Assembly (NCBI GenBank): GCA_013178415.1
Contig: JABLXA010000009.1
Location: 32,589 to 96,588, forward strand
Reading direction: 5' to 3'
Length of the DNA stretch: 64,000 bases
DNA from: Bacillota bacterium
GTDB lineage: Bacteria > Bacillota > SHA-98 > Ch115
Both the position numbers and the translations under genes were made by a program. Positions 18,021 to 26,003 of this stretch are shown here, one piece after another (position 1 is the stretch's first letter; each line of letters opens with the position of its first letter). Below the pieces are notes generated by a model that did no database searches, was not told where the DNA came from, and saw nothing but the letters and a program-made list of their open reading frames with translations.

Positions 18021-19384
18021 CTGCGTACCACCTCCCGTATCTTTATTTTAGGTCCCCTCAGGACGCGCCGTCCAAACTCGTGTAATGTCTTTTTGCCCGG
18101 GAGCTTGGTTTCCATGATTCTCCACAGCAAGACCATCGACATGAACCGGATGGCTGTGCATGTGTGAAACGTAGCATAAAGCCCGAACCTTTCATACCAC
18201 ATATTTCCGATAAAGGGAGCGATGAACGCGGCCCCGTTGAGCATGGCGTTGAATACCCCCGTCGCATTAGCTCTTTCTTCAGCCTTCGCATATGCCAGGA
18301 GCAGGTTAAATACCGCAAGGTTCAACCCGCCTGTGAAAGCGCCTGCAGCCGCCTGAAGCAGCATAAGATAGAGATAATTAGGATAAATCACATAAAGAGA
18401 TGTGAAGGCCGTAAGACCTCCCATGCAAATGAGCAGGACCCATCTTTCACCTTTGACATTGGATAGTCTACCCCAATAGGGATACGAAAGAACCATCACA
18501 AAGCCACTCACAACCCCAAGCATGCCGATTATCTTGTTGGGTAGATGAAGCACATTTACGTGATAGATCGGCCACATCGCGGCAGTAAACCCAAAGCCAC
18601 TCCAAAGCGCCGTGCAGCTCAAAGCAAAATACTTAAACTTCGCTCCAAATTCCGGATCGCCGGTCAGCGCCCGCACCCTATCCCGGAAGGTGCGAGTAAA
18701 TCCCTTATTTGCCACATTTCCAAGATCAATTGTCTCTTTCAGGTATTTCAGGCCCACGAGGCTTATGACAAAGGCAAAACAAAACAGTAGTACATAGTTA
18801 TATGGGAAACAGATCAGATCAAGCTCGTAACCCGCTATGAACGTGGCAATGATCCCCGCAAATCCGACAAAGACATTCCTTTTGGCAAAAAGCTCGCTCC
18901 TCTGCCGCTCAGGGAATAGATATCCCATCATGTCCGTCCAGGCCAGCCCACATAACGCCGCAGGAATGGCTGAGAGGCTGAACAATAGCACAAATGCTTC
19001 TCCCTTGAATGCTGGCAAAAAGATGATGGTGACAAATGCCAGGTAGAAAAATCTATGAATCGTTGCCCAATGGAACACAAATGGCAATTTGCGTCTGTGC
19101 CGCTCAACATATGGAGGACCCACAATAAACGTGACAACGTTCGCAAGCGCTGGAAGGGCGCTCAGCATACTGATCAGCAGGCTGCCGGCCCCCAGCGCGA
19201 TGGCAAATACTGAGATAAAAGGATTTACAAGGCCAAAGGCAAAGTTGGTAGCCATGCCTTCGCCTGTGGTGGCGCGTAAATTCCACCTTACAACGCCAGG
19301 GGAGTGCTGTCCGCCCTTTCCTGACGACTCTCGATTACCGCATGCTGGTGATTGTTGGCCGCCCATATTCGCCTCAAAGTCCAT
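18017..19384 (-). CDS. MFS-type membrane transporter
   Basis: The protein of about 455 residues has roughly twelve hydrophobic spans, a loop after span 2 (GPPYVERHRRKLPF) and a central charged loop, as in the major facilitator superfamily. The first 40 residues are soluble. The substrate cannot be read from sequence. It is translationally coupled to the DarA-like gene (four-base overlap) and begins 10 bases after an Ig-domain protein gene, so all three may form one operon. An alternative start is the ATG at 19366 with GAGG upstream. Confidence 0.8.
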   Translation of the reverse strand: MDFEANMGGQQSPACGNRESSGKGGQHSPGVVRWNLRATTGEGMATNFAFGLVNPFISVFAIALGAGSLLISMLSALPALANVVTFIVGPPYVERHRRKLPFVFHWATIHRFFYLAFVTIIFLPAFKGEAFVLLFSLSAIPAALCGLAWTDMMGYLFPERQRSELFAKRNVFVGFAGIIATFIAGYELDLICFPYNYVLLFCFAFVISLVGLKYLKETIDLGNVANKGFTRTFRDRVRALTGDPEFGAKFKYFALSCTALWSGFGFTAAMWPIYHVNVLHLPNKIIGMLGVVSGFVMVLSYPYWGRLSNVKGERWVLLICMGGLTAFTSLYVIYPNYLYLMLLQAAAGAFTGGLNLAVFNLLLAYAKAEERANATGVFNAMLNGAAFIAPFIGNMWYERFGLYATFHTCTAIRFMSMVLLWRIMETKLPGKKTLHEFGRRVLRGPKIKIREVVRR

Positions 19385-19394
19385 TTACCCGGCA

Positions 19395-20384
19395 TCAAAA
19401 CACTATCCTGACATTGTCAAATGACGAATCCCAGCCAAAACCGGCGCTCTCCAGGCGAATGAACTTGAGACGAGCAGGACGCGGATTCAGAATGCTGAGA
19501 TTGTACCTCCAAGTCGTCCAAGTATTGAGCTCCTGAAATTCAGCATAGGAGTTCAACCCTCCCTGAGTTGGGAGGTGATAATAATAGGCCCTCGCGAAAA
19601 CGTGTTCCTTCCCGAGGCGATCGAGGTAGCCCAGCACCACCCTGGCTGGATAGATTTCCTTGTCTGTGTAAATATGCCTGGTGTAGTCCCCGAGCTTCAC
19701 GTCCAATGACAGAAAGACAAGGCCATACGAAGGCACATCCATGTCAAGGGCCTGTTCCACCCAGGCAGCAGCGAGAGATGGATGAGGCACGCGCGAGATC
19801 GTCAAGGCGAGCCCCTTATCACCTTGGACAATACTGAACTTTGGTTCAGGAGCGCCGGGATCACTTGTCGAACCAGCCTTCCACGAGCCAAGGAGACTCC
19901 GATTTTCAAAATCCCCATTTACCGGGACATCCCCACGTGCCGCTGGCTTTGACTGGGTGGTGAAAGTCCAGGCATAATCCGAGACCATCTCTTCCCCGTC
20001 CTTATCCCGGACACCTCTCTTTAACATGATAGTGTAAGTGGTACCATACTGTAGGGGCTTTGCCGGTATCAGCACCACCACTGAATCATTGTTCAGAAAC
20101 TGCCAGCTGTCGGGGTAGATGAGGTTCAGAGAAGGAACAACCGTTACCGACTGGACGACAGTTGAACGATCCACAGGTTCGCTGAACATGATATGGATTC
20201 CGCTGTCAACAGGCACATATTTCATGTCCTGTGAAGGATAGACCTGCACCACCCGGGGAGGGCCGGCCTTAGGTGTAGCGCCTTCAGAGCATGCAACCTG
20301 GGAATTAAGGGACAAATTGGCTACGAAGATTCCCATAACTACCGTCAAGATGACCATTAAAGATAATCTCTGTCGATTTTTCAT
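19395..20384 (-). CDS. Secreted protein with SbsA-type Ig-like domain
   Basis: The ATG at 20384 (GGGGGG site upstream) gives a 329-residue protein with a signal peptide (LSLMVILTVVMGIFVANLSL). A Big_5/SbsA Ig-like domain follows: PRVVQVYPSQDMKYVPVDSGIHIMFSEPVD, ending with TYTIMLKRGVRDKDGEEMVSDYAWTFTT. The C-terminal half (NGDFENRSLLGSW, ending DSSFDNVRIVF) resembles a carbohydrate-binding-like jelly-roll. It is probably a cell-surface or extracellular binding protein. It sits 99 bp after ileS, with an AGATCTT palindrome at the junction. Confidence 0.75.
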   Translation of the reverse strand: MKNRQRLSLMVILTVVMGIFVANLSLNSQVACSEGATPKAGPPRVVQVYPSQDMKYVPVDSGIHIMFSEPVDRSTVVQSVTVVPSLNLIYPDSWQFLNNDSVVVLIPAKPLQYGTTYTIMLKRGVRDKDGEEMVSDYAWTFTTQSKPAARGDVPVNGDFENRSLLGSWKAGSTSDPGAPEPKFSIVQGDKGLALTISRVPHPSLAAAWVEQALDMDVPSYGLVFLSLDVKLGDYTRHIYTDKEIYPARVVLGYLDRLGKEHVFARAYYYHLPTQGGLNSYAEFQELNTWTTWRYNLSILNPRPARLKFIRLESAGFGWDSSFDNVRIVF

Positions 20385-20483
20385 TTTCGAACCCCCCGCG
20401 CTACTGCAGGCATAGAGCCTGTTTTCCCGCCCCACACCCCACACAGCAAAGTGAAGACAGAACCCGCCTAATAGATCTTTCGC

Positions 20484-23400
20484 CTAAGATCTACATTTTC
20501 CTGCATAGAATCTTTGCCATACATCCCGCGCCAGACCTCCATCAAAGGTCAAGACCCTTTCGGCCTCATCTATTGGTACGAATTTCGCGACGGAAAAACC
20601 TTCATTGCTATTGAACCGTGGACCCTCATCGTCAAGGGGGGTCATAATGAACCAATGAACCTCCTTTGATACCCAGCTACCATCAGATTCCGAGATAAAG
20701 GAGTATTTGGTGATGCCAGCGGGCCCCATGATCTCGCACTTGACCCCAGCCTCTTCCTCCACTTCTCGCAACGCAGCCATTTCGAGGCTTTCGCCCTCTT
20801 CCACATGCCCCTTTGGCAAGACCCATTCATTTCTGTGGTTCTTCAAGATAAGGACCTCATTGCCGCGAAGCACTACTCCCCCTGCGCTGATTTCATGTCG
20901 CCGCGGTGATGGGCCGAGTCTGCGGACTGCTAACAGAACCGGTTCCCCATTCAGATTCCATTCCCTTGTCAGGATTCCGTCTGGGCTTACCCCCTGTCCG
21001 TCAGAAGACTTTGAATGAACTGGATATATCCCTGCATACTCCAGAAACTCTGATAAAGTCTCGCCCATTATATAATCCCTGTATGCATCCACCGACTCCC
21101 GGACCAGGTCGCTTGACCAATATTGCACAGCGATCCGGTCTTCGATATTGAAATCAGCTTCCTTGCGCATAGCCTGGATCTTATTGATCATTTCTCTGGC
21201 AAGGCCCTCCTTCAGAAGCTCCGGAGAAATCCTGGTGTCCAGGATGACAGCGATGCCGCCTTCCTCTACCGATACATAGCCCTCTTTCTCCTTCGTTGAT
21301 ATGACAAGGTCATCCTGCATAAGCTGCACCCTTTCTCCACCCTGGAGGTCAACATTCACTATCCCTTTTGTCTTGAGTTCCTGCACCAGGGATGCCCCGG
21401 GGATCTCCCTCAAGGCAGCCTGCACGCGGGGCATCAGCTTTCCAAGCCGTGGACCGAGGACATCAAATCTAGGTTTGACTTCAAATGATACAAATGCCGA
21501 AATGTCATCCGCAAACTCCAGTGCCTTGACATTGAGCTCGCCGAGGATGATGTCTCTGGTCCTCTCGATCTTGGCAATATTTTCGCCTTTAGCGACCACG
21601 GTGAGGCATGCAAGAGGTTGCCGGTTCTTGATATTCACCTTACTCCTCGCTGCACGGCCAAGGTAGACCACCTTGCGGGCGAGCTCCATCTCCTCCTCTA
21701 GCTCATCCGAGATCAATGCCCCATCTGCCTCCGGATAGTCACATAGGTGGACGCTCTCAGGAGTTCCGGGCTGCGGGTGGGAGAGAACCAGGTTTTGATA
21801 GATCTCCTCGCTGATGAAAGGGACAAAAGGTGCCGCAAGCTTGCATAAAGCTGTCAAGGACTCATACAGCGTAAGGTATGCGGCAGCCTTGTCAGTGGTC
21901 ATCTCAGGCCCCCAATACCGCTGCCTGGATCTCCTCACATACCAATTGCTGAGATCATCCAAGAAGGCCTCTATCTTTCTCGCTGCGAAAGATACATCAT
22001 ACTCGTCCATTCCCTCTTGGACCTCGAGGATGGTCCTATTGAGCCTGGAGAGGATCCACCTATCCATGATACTCCTTTCCCCGGCAGGGATATTATGGGC
22101 TCTCGGATCGAAACCGTCGATATTGGCATAGAGAACAAAGAAGGAATATACATTCCACAAGGTCCCCAAGAATCTTCTCGAAGCCTCGCCGATGGCCTCT
22201 GGATAAAAACGAGTCGGTGTCCATGGGGCATTCACAGTATAAAGATACCATCTCATCGCATCTGCCCCATATTGATTGAAGATGCTCCAGGTATCTACCA
22301 CATTTCCCTTATGTTTACTCATCTTCAGGCCTTCCTTATCCAGGATATGGCCCAGGACCACCACATTTTTGTAGGGAGCCTGCCCGAAAAGGAGCGTAGA
22401 ATTCACAAGTAATGTATAAAACCAACCCCGTGTCTGATCAATGGCCTCTGTTATGAAATCAGCGGGAAACCTATCCTTGAAGGTCTCTTGTCTCTCAAAG
22501 GGATAATGCCACTGGGCGTAAGGCATCGACCCGGAGTCGAACCAGGCGTCGATGACTTCTTTCACACGATGAGCATCTCCACCACATTCAGGACACCTTA
22601 ATACGACCTGATCTATATATGGCCGGTGGAGCTCAAGATGGTCGGGAAGAGATTTTGCCATGCGCTTCAATTCATCTATGCTCCCCACGCAATGTTGATG
22701 GCCGCAGCTATTGCAAATCCAGATATTCAAGGGCGTACCCCAGTAACGCTCACGGCTCACAGCCCAGTCCACCACATTTTCCAGAAAATTCCCCATACGA
22801 CCATCCTTGATATAATCCGGTTGCCAGTTGATGGATCTATTGTTCTTTATCAATTCATCCTTGACAGCTGTTGTCTTTATGAACCAGGAAGACCTGGCAT
22901 AATAAAGGAGTGGCGTATCGCAGCGCCAGCAGAACGGATAGGTATGGAGATAATCTTCAACCCTGTAAAGCGTGCCGTCTTTCTTCATCTGCTGGATGAT
23001 GAGGGGGTCTGCCTCTTTCACGAACATCCCTTTCCACGGGGTTACCTCGCTTGTGAATTTCCCCTCCACATCCACCAGCTGAACCACTGGGAGATCATAT
23101 TCCAAAGCCATTTTCATGTCATCTTCACCAAAGGCAGGAGCAATATGCACGATCCCGGTGCCTTCCTCCAGTGTCACAAAATCGCCGGTGACCACATAGT
23201 AGGCTTTCTTGTCAGGCTTCGCGAACGGGAAGAGCGGCTCATATCGCATGCCCTGCAAAGACCGGCCCGGGAACTCATCGAGGATCTCATAATCATCTTT
23301 CAACGCTGAATCAAGGAGGGCTTTTGCCAGAATAAACCTCTCTCCGGTGCCCTTGAGCTTGACCTCCGCATAGTCAAATTGCCTGGATACAGCAAGGGCT

Positions 23401-24101
23401 ACATTTGATGGCAATGTCCAGGGAGTGGTGGTCCATACGAGAAAATACGTGTCTTCCTTCCCTTCCACCCGGAATTTCACATATACTGAAGGGTCGGTGA
23501 CATCCTCATATCCTTGCGCCACTTCATGGCTTGAGAGAGCAGTGCCACATCTGGGACAATATGGGACCACCTTATAGCCCTGGTAGAGAAGCCCTTTTTC
23601 CCAGATCTGCCTCAATGCCCACCATACGGATTCAATATAGTCATCAGTATAAGTAACATAAGCGTTGTCCAGATCGATCCAAAACCCGAGCCTCTCCGTC
23701 ATCTTTTCCCATTCGCGCTTGTATTTGAATACACTCTCCTTGCATTTCTCAACGAAACGACCAACGCCATACTTCTCTATGTCTGGCTTGCCGCTTATCC
23801 CTAATTCCCTCTCTACCTCCAGCTCCACAGGCAATCCGTGGGTATCCCATCCGCCCTTTCTCTCCACATAAAAGCCCTTCATGACTTTATATCTGAGAAA
23901 GACATCCTTGATGGCCCGTGTGAGAGCATGGCCGGGATGCGGCATGCCATTAGCGGTGGGAGGGCCTTCAAAAAACACGAAACGCCCCCGGTCGCACCTG
24001 AGCTTCATACTCTTTTCAAATATTCCATTCTCTTTCCAAAAGGCCCCTATACGTTCCTCCATATCTGGAAAACTCACATCTGAAGGAATCTTCCTGAACA
24101 A
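20484..24101 (-). CDS. ileS: Isoleucyl-tRNA synthetase fused to a C-terminal NUDIX hydrolase
   Basis: IleRS charges tRNA-Ile. The class I motifs are HPGH (residues 55-58, the HIGH motif) and KMSKH (near 592). The N-terminal signature GPPTANGMPHPGH and the KMSKHKGNVVD block look like the eukaryote-like (type 2) IleRS group. After the anticodon-binding and C-terminal domains, residues 1069-1205 form a complete NUDIX domain: SAGGVV, LPKGHVEEGES and REVEEEAGV give a perfect Nudix box at about 1098-1120. The domain resembles Ap4A hydrolases. The start is a TTG at 24101 with AGGAGG eight bases upstream, beyond the T-box terminator. Confidence 0.95.
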   Translation of the reverse strand: MFRKIPSDVSFPDMEERIGAFWKENGIFEKSMKLRCDRGRFVFFEGPPTANGMPHPGHALTRAIKDVFLRYKVMKGFYVERKGGWDTHGLPVELEVERELGISGKPDIEKYGVGRFVEKCKESVFKYKREWEKMTERLGFWIDLDNAYVTYTDDYIESVWWALRQIWEKGLLYQGYKVVPYCPRCGTALSSHEVAQGYEDVTDPSVYVKFRVEGKEDTYFLVWTTTPWTLPSNVALAVSRQFDYAEVKLKGTGERFILAKALLDSALKDDYEILDEFPGRSLQGMRYEPLFPFAKPDKKAYYVVTGDFVTLEEGTGIVHIAPAFGEDDMKMALEYDLPVVQLVDVEGKFTSEVTPWKGMFVKEADPLIIQQMKKDGTLYRVEDYLHTYPFCWRCDTPLLYYARSSWFIKTTAVKDELIKNNRSINWQPDYIKDGRMGNFLENVVDWAVSRERYWGTPLNIWICNSCGHQHCVGSIDELKRMAKSLPDHLELHRPYIDQVVLRCPECGGDAHRVKEVIDAWFDSGSMPYAQWHYPFERQETFKDRFPADFITEAIDQTRGWFYTLLVNSTLLFGQAPYKNVVVLGHILDKEGLKMSKHKGNVVDTWSIFNQYGADAMRWYLYTVNAPWTPTRFYPEAIGEASRRFLGTLWNVYSFFVLYANIDGFDPRAHNIPAGERSIMDRWILSRLNRTILEVQEGMDEYDVSFAARKIEAFLDDLSNWYVRRSRQRYWGPEMTTDKAAAYLTLYESLTALCKLAAPFVPFISEEIYQNLVLSHPQPGTPESVHLCDYPEADGALISDELEEEMELARKVVYLGRAARSKVNIKNRQPLACLTVVAKGENIAKIERTRDIILGELNVKALEFADDISAFVSFEVKPRFDVLGPRLGKLMPRVQAALREIPGASLVQELKTKGIVNVDLQGGERVQLMQDDLVISTKEKEGYVSVEEGGIAVILDTRISPELLKEGLAREMINKIQAMRKEADFNIEDRIAVQYWSSDLVRESVDAYRDYIMGETLSEFLEYAGIYPVHSKSSDGQGVSPDGILTREWNLNGEPVLLAVRRLGPSPRRHEISAGGVVLRGNEVLILKNHRNEWVLPKGHVEEGESLEMAALREVEEEAGVKCEIMGPAGITKYSFISESDGSWVSKEVHWFIMTPLDDEGPRFNSNEGFSVAKFVPIDEAERVLTFDGGLARDVWQRFYAGKCRS

Positions 24102-24310
24102 CCCTGTTTCCTCCTGTCTATAAGAAAACTCTCGTCCGTCGGGACGAGAGTTTTTCATCGCGGCGCCATTCAGTTCCCCGCAGAATCTGCAAAGCCCGCA
24201 CCACACGTCCGCCTACTGAGACCTCACACAATGACTGCAGCTATCTCGTACCTCGCGACCTGCACGTAGAATTATCAGACAATTCCAGCCATAATATTGG
24301 ATTATACAGT
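24102..24310 (-). promoter_or_regulatory. T-box riboswitch leader of ileS
   Basis: The leader ends with the T-box sequence TGGCGCCGCG (24159-24168; consensus TGGNACCGCG, one mismatch) and the typical CTCGTCCC block. An intrinsic terminator is formed by AAAACTCTCGTCC and GGACGAGAGTTTT (24125-24154) plus a short T-rich tail. Uncharged tRNA-Ile should favour the antiterminator and allow ileS expression. The stem I specifier codon could not be assigned with confidence. The leader is short, about 205 bases. Confidence 0.85.
24121..24154 (-). terminator. T-box terminator hairpin of ileS
   Basis: A 13-bp perfect stem with a CGAC loop is followed by CTTA. It overlaps any ileS start upstream of 24101, which excludes the ATG at 24158 and the one at 24206. 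Confidence 0.85.
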
Positions 24311-24311
24311 A

Positions 24312-24340
24312 AGTCTAACACAGGGTAATTCTGGAGTCAA
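24312..24340 (-). promoter_or_regulatory. Sigma-A promoter of the ileS T-box transcript
   Basis: TTGACT (24335-24340) and TAGACT (24312-24317) lie 17 bp apart on the minus strand, overlapping the stop of the upstream zinc-ribbon gene. The transcript would begin near 24305. Confidence 0.55.
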
Positions 24341-24510
24341 CTCTTCTTGGTTGAGCCAAATCGCGGAATGATCCTTTTGATAAAAGGAGTCTTTTGCGGC
24401 GCGGCCTCTGTCTTTTGCACAAGTGATGGTCCGAGTGAAGCGCCGCATTTCTTGCACGTCTCAGCCGAACTCAAGTTATAGGCACCGCAATCCGGGCATT
24501 TGATAGCCAT
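24337..24510 (-). CDS. Small zinc-ribbon protein
   Basis: The 57-residue protein begins MAIKCPDCGAYNLSSAETCKKCGASL, two CxxC knuckles forming one zinc ribbon, and ends in a basic tail (FIKRIIPRFGSTKKS). AGGAGG precedes the ATG at 24510. Similar zinc-ribbon proteins are found in many Clostridia with no assigned role. It may bind nucleic acid or a partner protein. It ends at the ileS promoter. Confidence 0.75.
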   Translation of the reverse strand: MAIKCPDCGAYNLSSAETCKKCGASLGPSLVQKTEAAPQKTPFIKRIIPRFGSTKKS

Positions 24511-24701
24511 GGTTGCACCTCCTCGCACCGTTTATTTTAATGGGCCCAGAATGGGAACAGATATCTGGAATCCCCATTTATAGCAATTCGTCATAACATT
24601 ACAAAATTCCTTCGTATTCTAAAAGGTCTCAATCCACGTCCAAATATTCCCTCACAAGCAGTATATGAGTCATTTGCAGATTTAGCTCGCAATAGAAGGA
24701 T

Positions 24702-24731
24702 TTCACTATTATTCATAGAACTATGTATACT
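24702..24731 (+). promoter_or_regulatory. Promoter of the plus-strand 73-codon ORF
   Basis: TTCACT (24702-24707) and TATACT (24726-24731) are 18 bp apart. The predicted start near 24738 is just before the AAGGAGG ribosome site at 24744-24750. The preceding 170 bp hold no other recognisable element. Confidence 0.55.
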
Positions 24732-24757
24732 ACCCAAATCGAAAAGGAGGCGGTACT

Positions 24758-24979
24758 GTGGAATTGCAGGACATAAAAGGCGTTTTGCTCTTTACTATGG
24801 TCCCGTCACCTGAGGGTGAGGCAGGACGTGAAGCCAGCCTCGGCAATGAACCGTGCATCCCTAAAGAGGCGCTCATTGCGAAGGTCCATGAAGTCATCAG
24901 CCCTCAATATATCAAAAATATTGTCATCTCCCGTAATGAGACTGAGCCCGCAAGCTTTTCCGTCGCGGTTGTAATATAG
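24758..24979 (+). CDS. Small protein of unknown function on the opposite strand
   Basis: This 73-residue ORF starts at GTG with AAGGAGG seven bases upstream and a promoter about 30 bases before that, so it is likely to be a real gene. The sequence (GVLLFTMVPSP, then IPKEALIAKVHEVISPQYIKNIVISRN and a hydrophobic end SFSVAVVI) shows no known motif. It is one of the few plus-strand genes and points away from the ileS and zinc-ribbon genes. Its stop is 26 bp from the convergent lipoprotein gene. No function can be assigned. Confidence 0.6.
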   Translation: MELQDIKGVLLFTMVPSPEGEAGREASLGNEPCIPKEALIAKVHEVISPQYIKNIVISRNETEPASFSVAVVI

Positions 24980-25004
24980 ATTGCAACATAGTGGATGTAT
25001 ACAC

Positions 25005-25787
25005 TCAGGATCCTATAAGGTCCACTTGGATCATTGTTATGACTTTGACATTTTCGTCTCCATTATTGCCGGCCTCCGTCAACACCTCTGATCCCTGTAG
25101 CCTCACTACCCTGCCATTCAGGAAATGAAAAGTTCCCTGGTTCATGTAGGTCGATGTGGCGCCGTTATGCCTTCCTGTCCTGGAGACAGTATAATCTACC
25201 ACGAACTGGAGCCCGCCCGACGTCTCACTCACACTTCGCAATGTGTATTTTCGTCTCTCGGCGAGGAATCTACCATCGGCGGCGCCCAGCAATTTGTCGT
25301 TTATTTCCCAGCCATCGCCCGGCGAAACTGGCCTTTCCGGAAGCATCACGCTAAAAAGCCAGATAGACTCTACTATCCTCTTGTCCCAAGGTCTCAAGCC
25401 TTCTGCCGATAAAATCCGGCCATTACGTGTCATGGTTATGGTATAACGAGTCCGGCCCAGGCTGCTTGCCTCACCGCCCTCTTTGACATGCGTGCCTGAA
25501 CATGAAATAACCTGCTTTATCTGGTTATTAGACGCGGAAACGACCTCCACGGTCATTTCCTCCCGATAAAGATTCGCAGTCCTCTCTGAACCCCGATATA
25601 CCGTCTCGCTGATCAGCACCGAATATCTCAGGATTTCCTGGGGCTTGAGTTTGAATTCAACAACCGTCCCTTGTGCATTCCCCGTCTCCCGGCAAGATGC
25701 CAAAACCCCAACGATCAGCAACGCCATAACCATTGCAGCCTTGAGAGGAGATGAGTTCCGCGTAAAGAAAACACGCAAAACCCGCAT
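25005..25787 (-). CDS. Lipoprotein of unknown function
   Basis: The ATG at 25787 (GGGAGG upstream) opens a 260-residue protein with a signal sequence and lipobox VLASC (Cys32). The mature part is predicted mainly beta strand, with segments such as VVEFKLKPQEILRYSVLISETVY and FHFLNGRVVRLQGSEVLT. This resembles periplasmic or outer-face proteins of the DUF6263 type, though that match is weak. It lies 216 bp after the hydrogenase operon in the same direction. The role is unknown. Confidence 0.6.
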   Translation of the reverse strand: MRVLRVFFTRNSSPLKAAMVMALLIVGVLASCRETGNAQGTVVEFKLKPQEILRYSVLISETVYRGSERTANLYREEMTVEVVSASNNQIKQVISCSGTHVKEGGEASSLGRTRYTITMTRNGRILSAEGLRPWDKRIVESIWLFSVMLPERPVSPGDGWEINDKLLGAADGRFLAERRKYTLRSVSETSGGLQFVVDYTVSRTGRHNGATSTYMNQGTFHFLNGRVVRLQGSEVLTEAGNNGDENVKVITMIQVDLIGS

Positions 25788-26003
25788 TGATTTACCTCCC
25801 GCAAAACCGATACTGCGAGGATACCGGCCTCTGCCAGAAGCTCTCTTTCCTATGCTAGCCCACGAAACTCCGCCATCTGACAGGCATAACCGGGCTGAGG
25901 GAATCTCAGGCCCGGTAGACACAAATCAGCTGTACATTATATTCGAGAGCCAGCGGCAAATTCCTGCTACCATGATTTCCCAAGAAATCCTTCTTTATGA
26001 AAA

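Noticed and set aside
22626..23309. 227-codon plus-strand frame within ileS
   Set aside because: Antisense shadow of the synthetase core; no promoter, ribosome site or domain.
24102..24206. ileS start at ATG 24206 or 24158
   Set aside because: Both would translate through the T-box terminator hairpin; TTG 24101 has an AGGAGG site and fits the family N-terminus.
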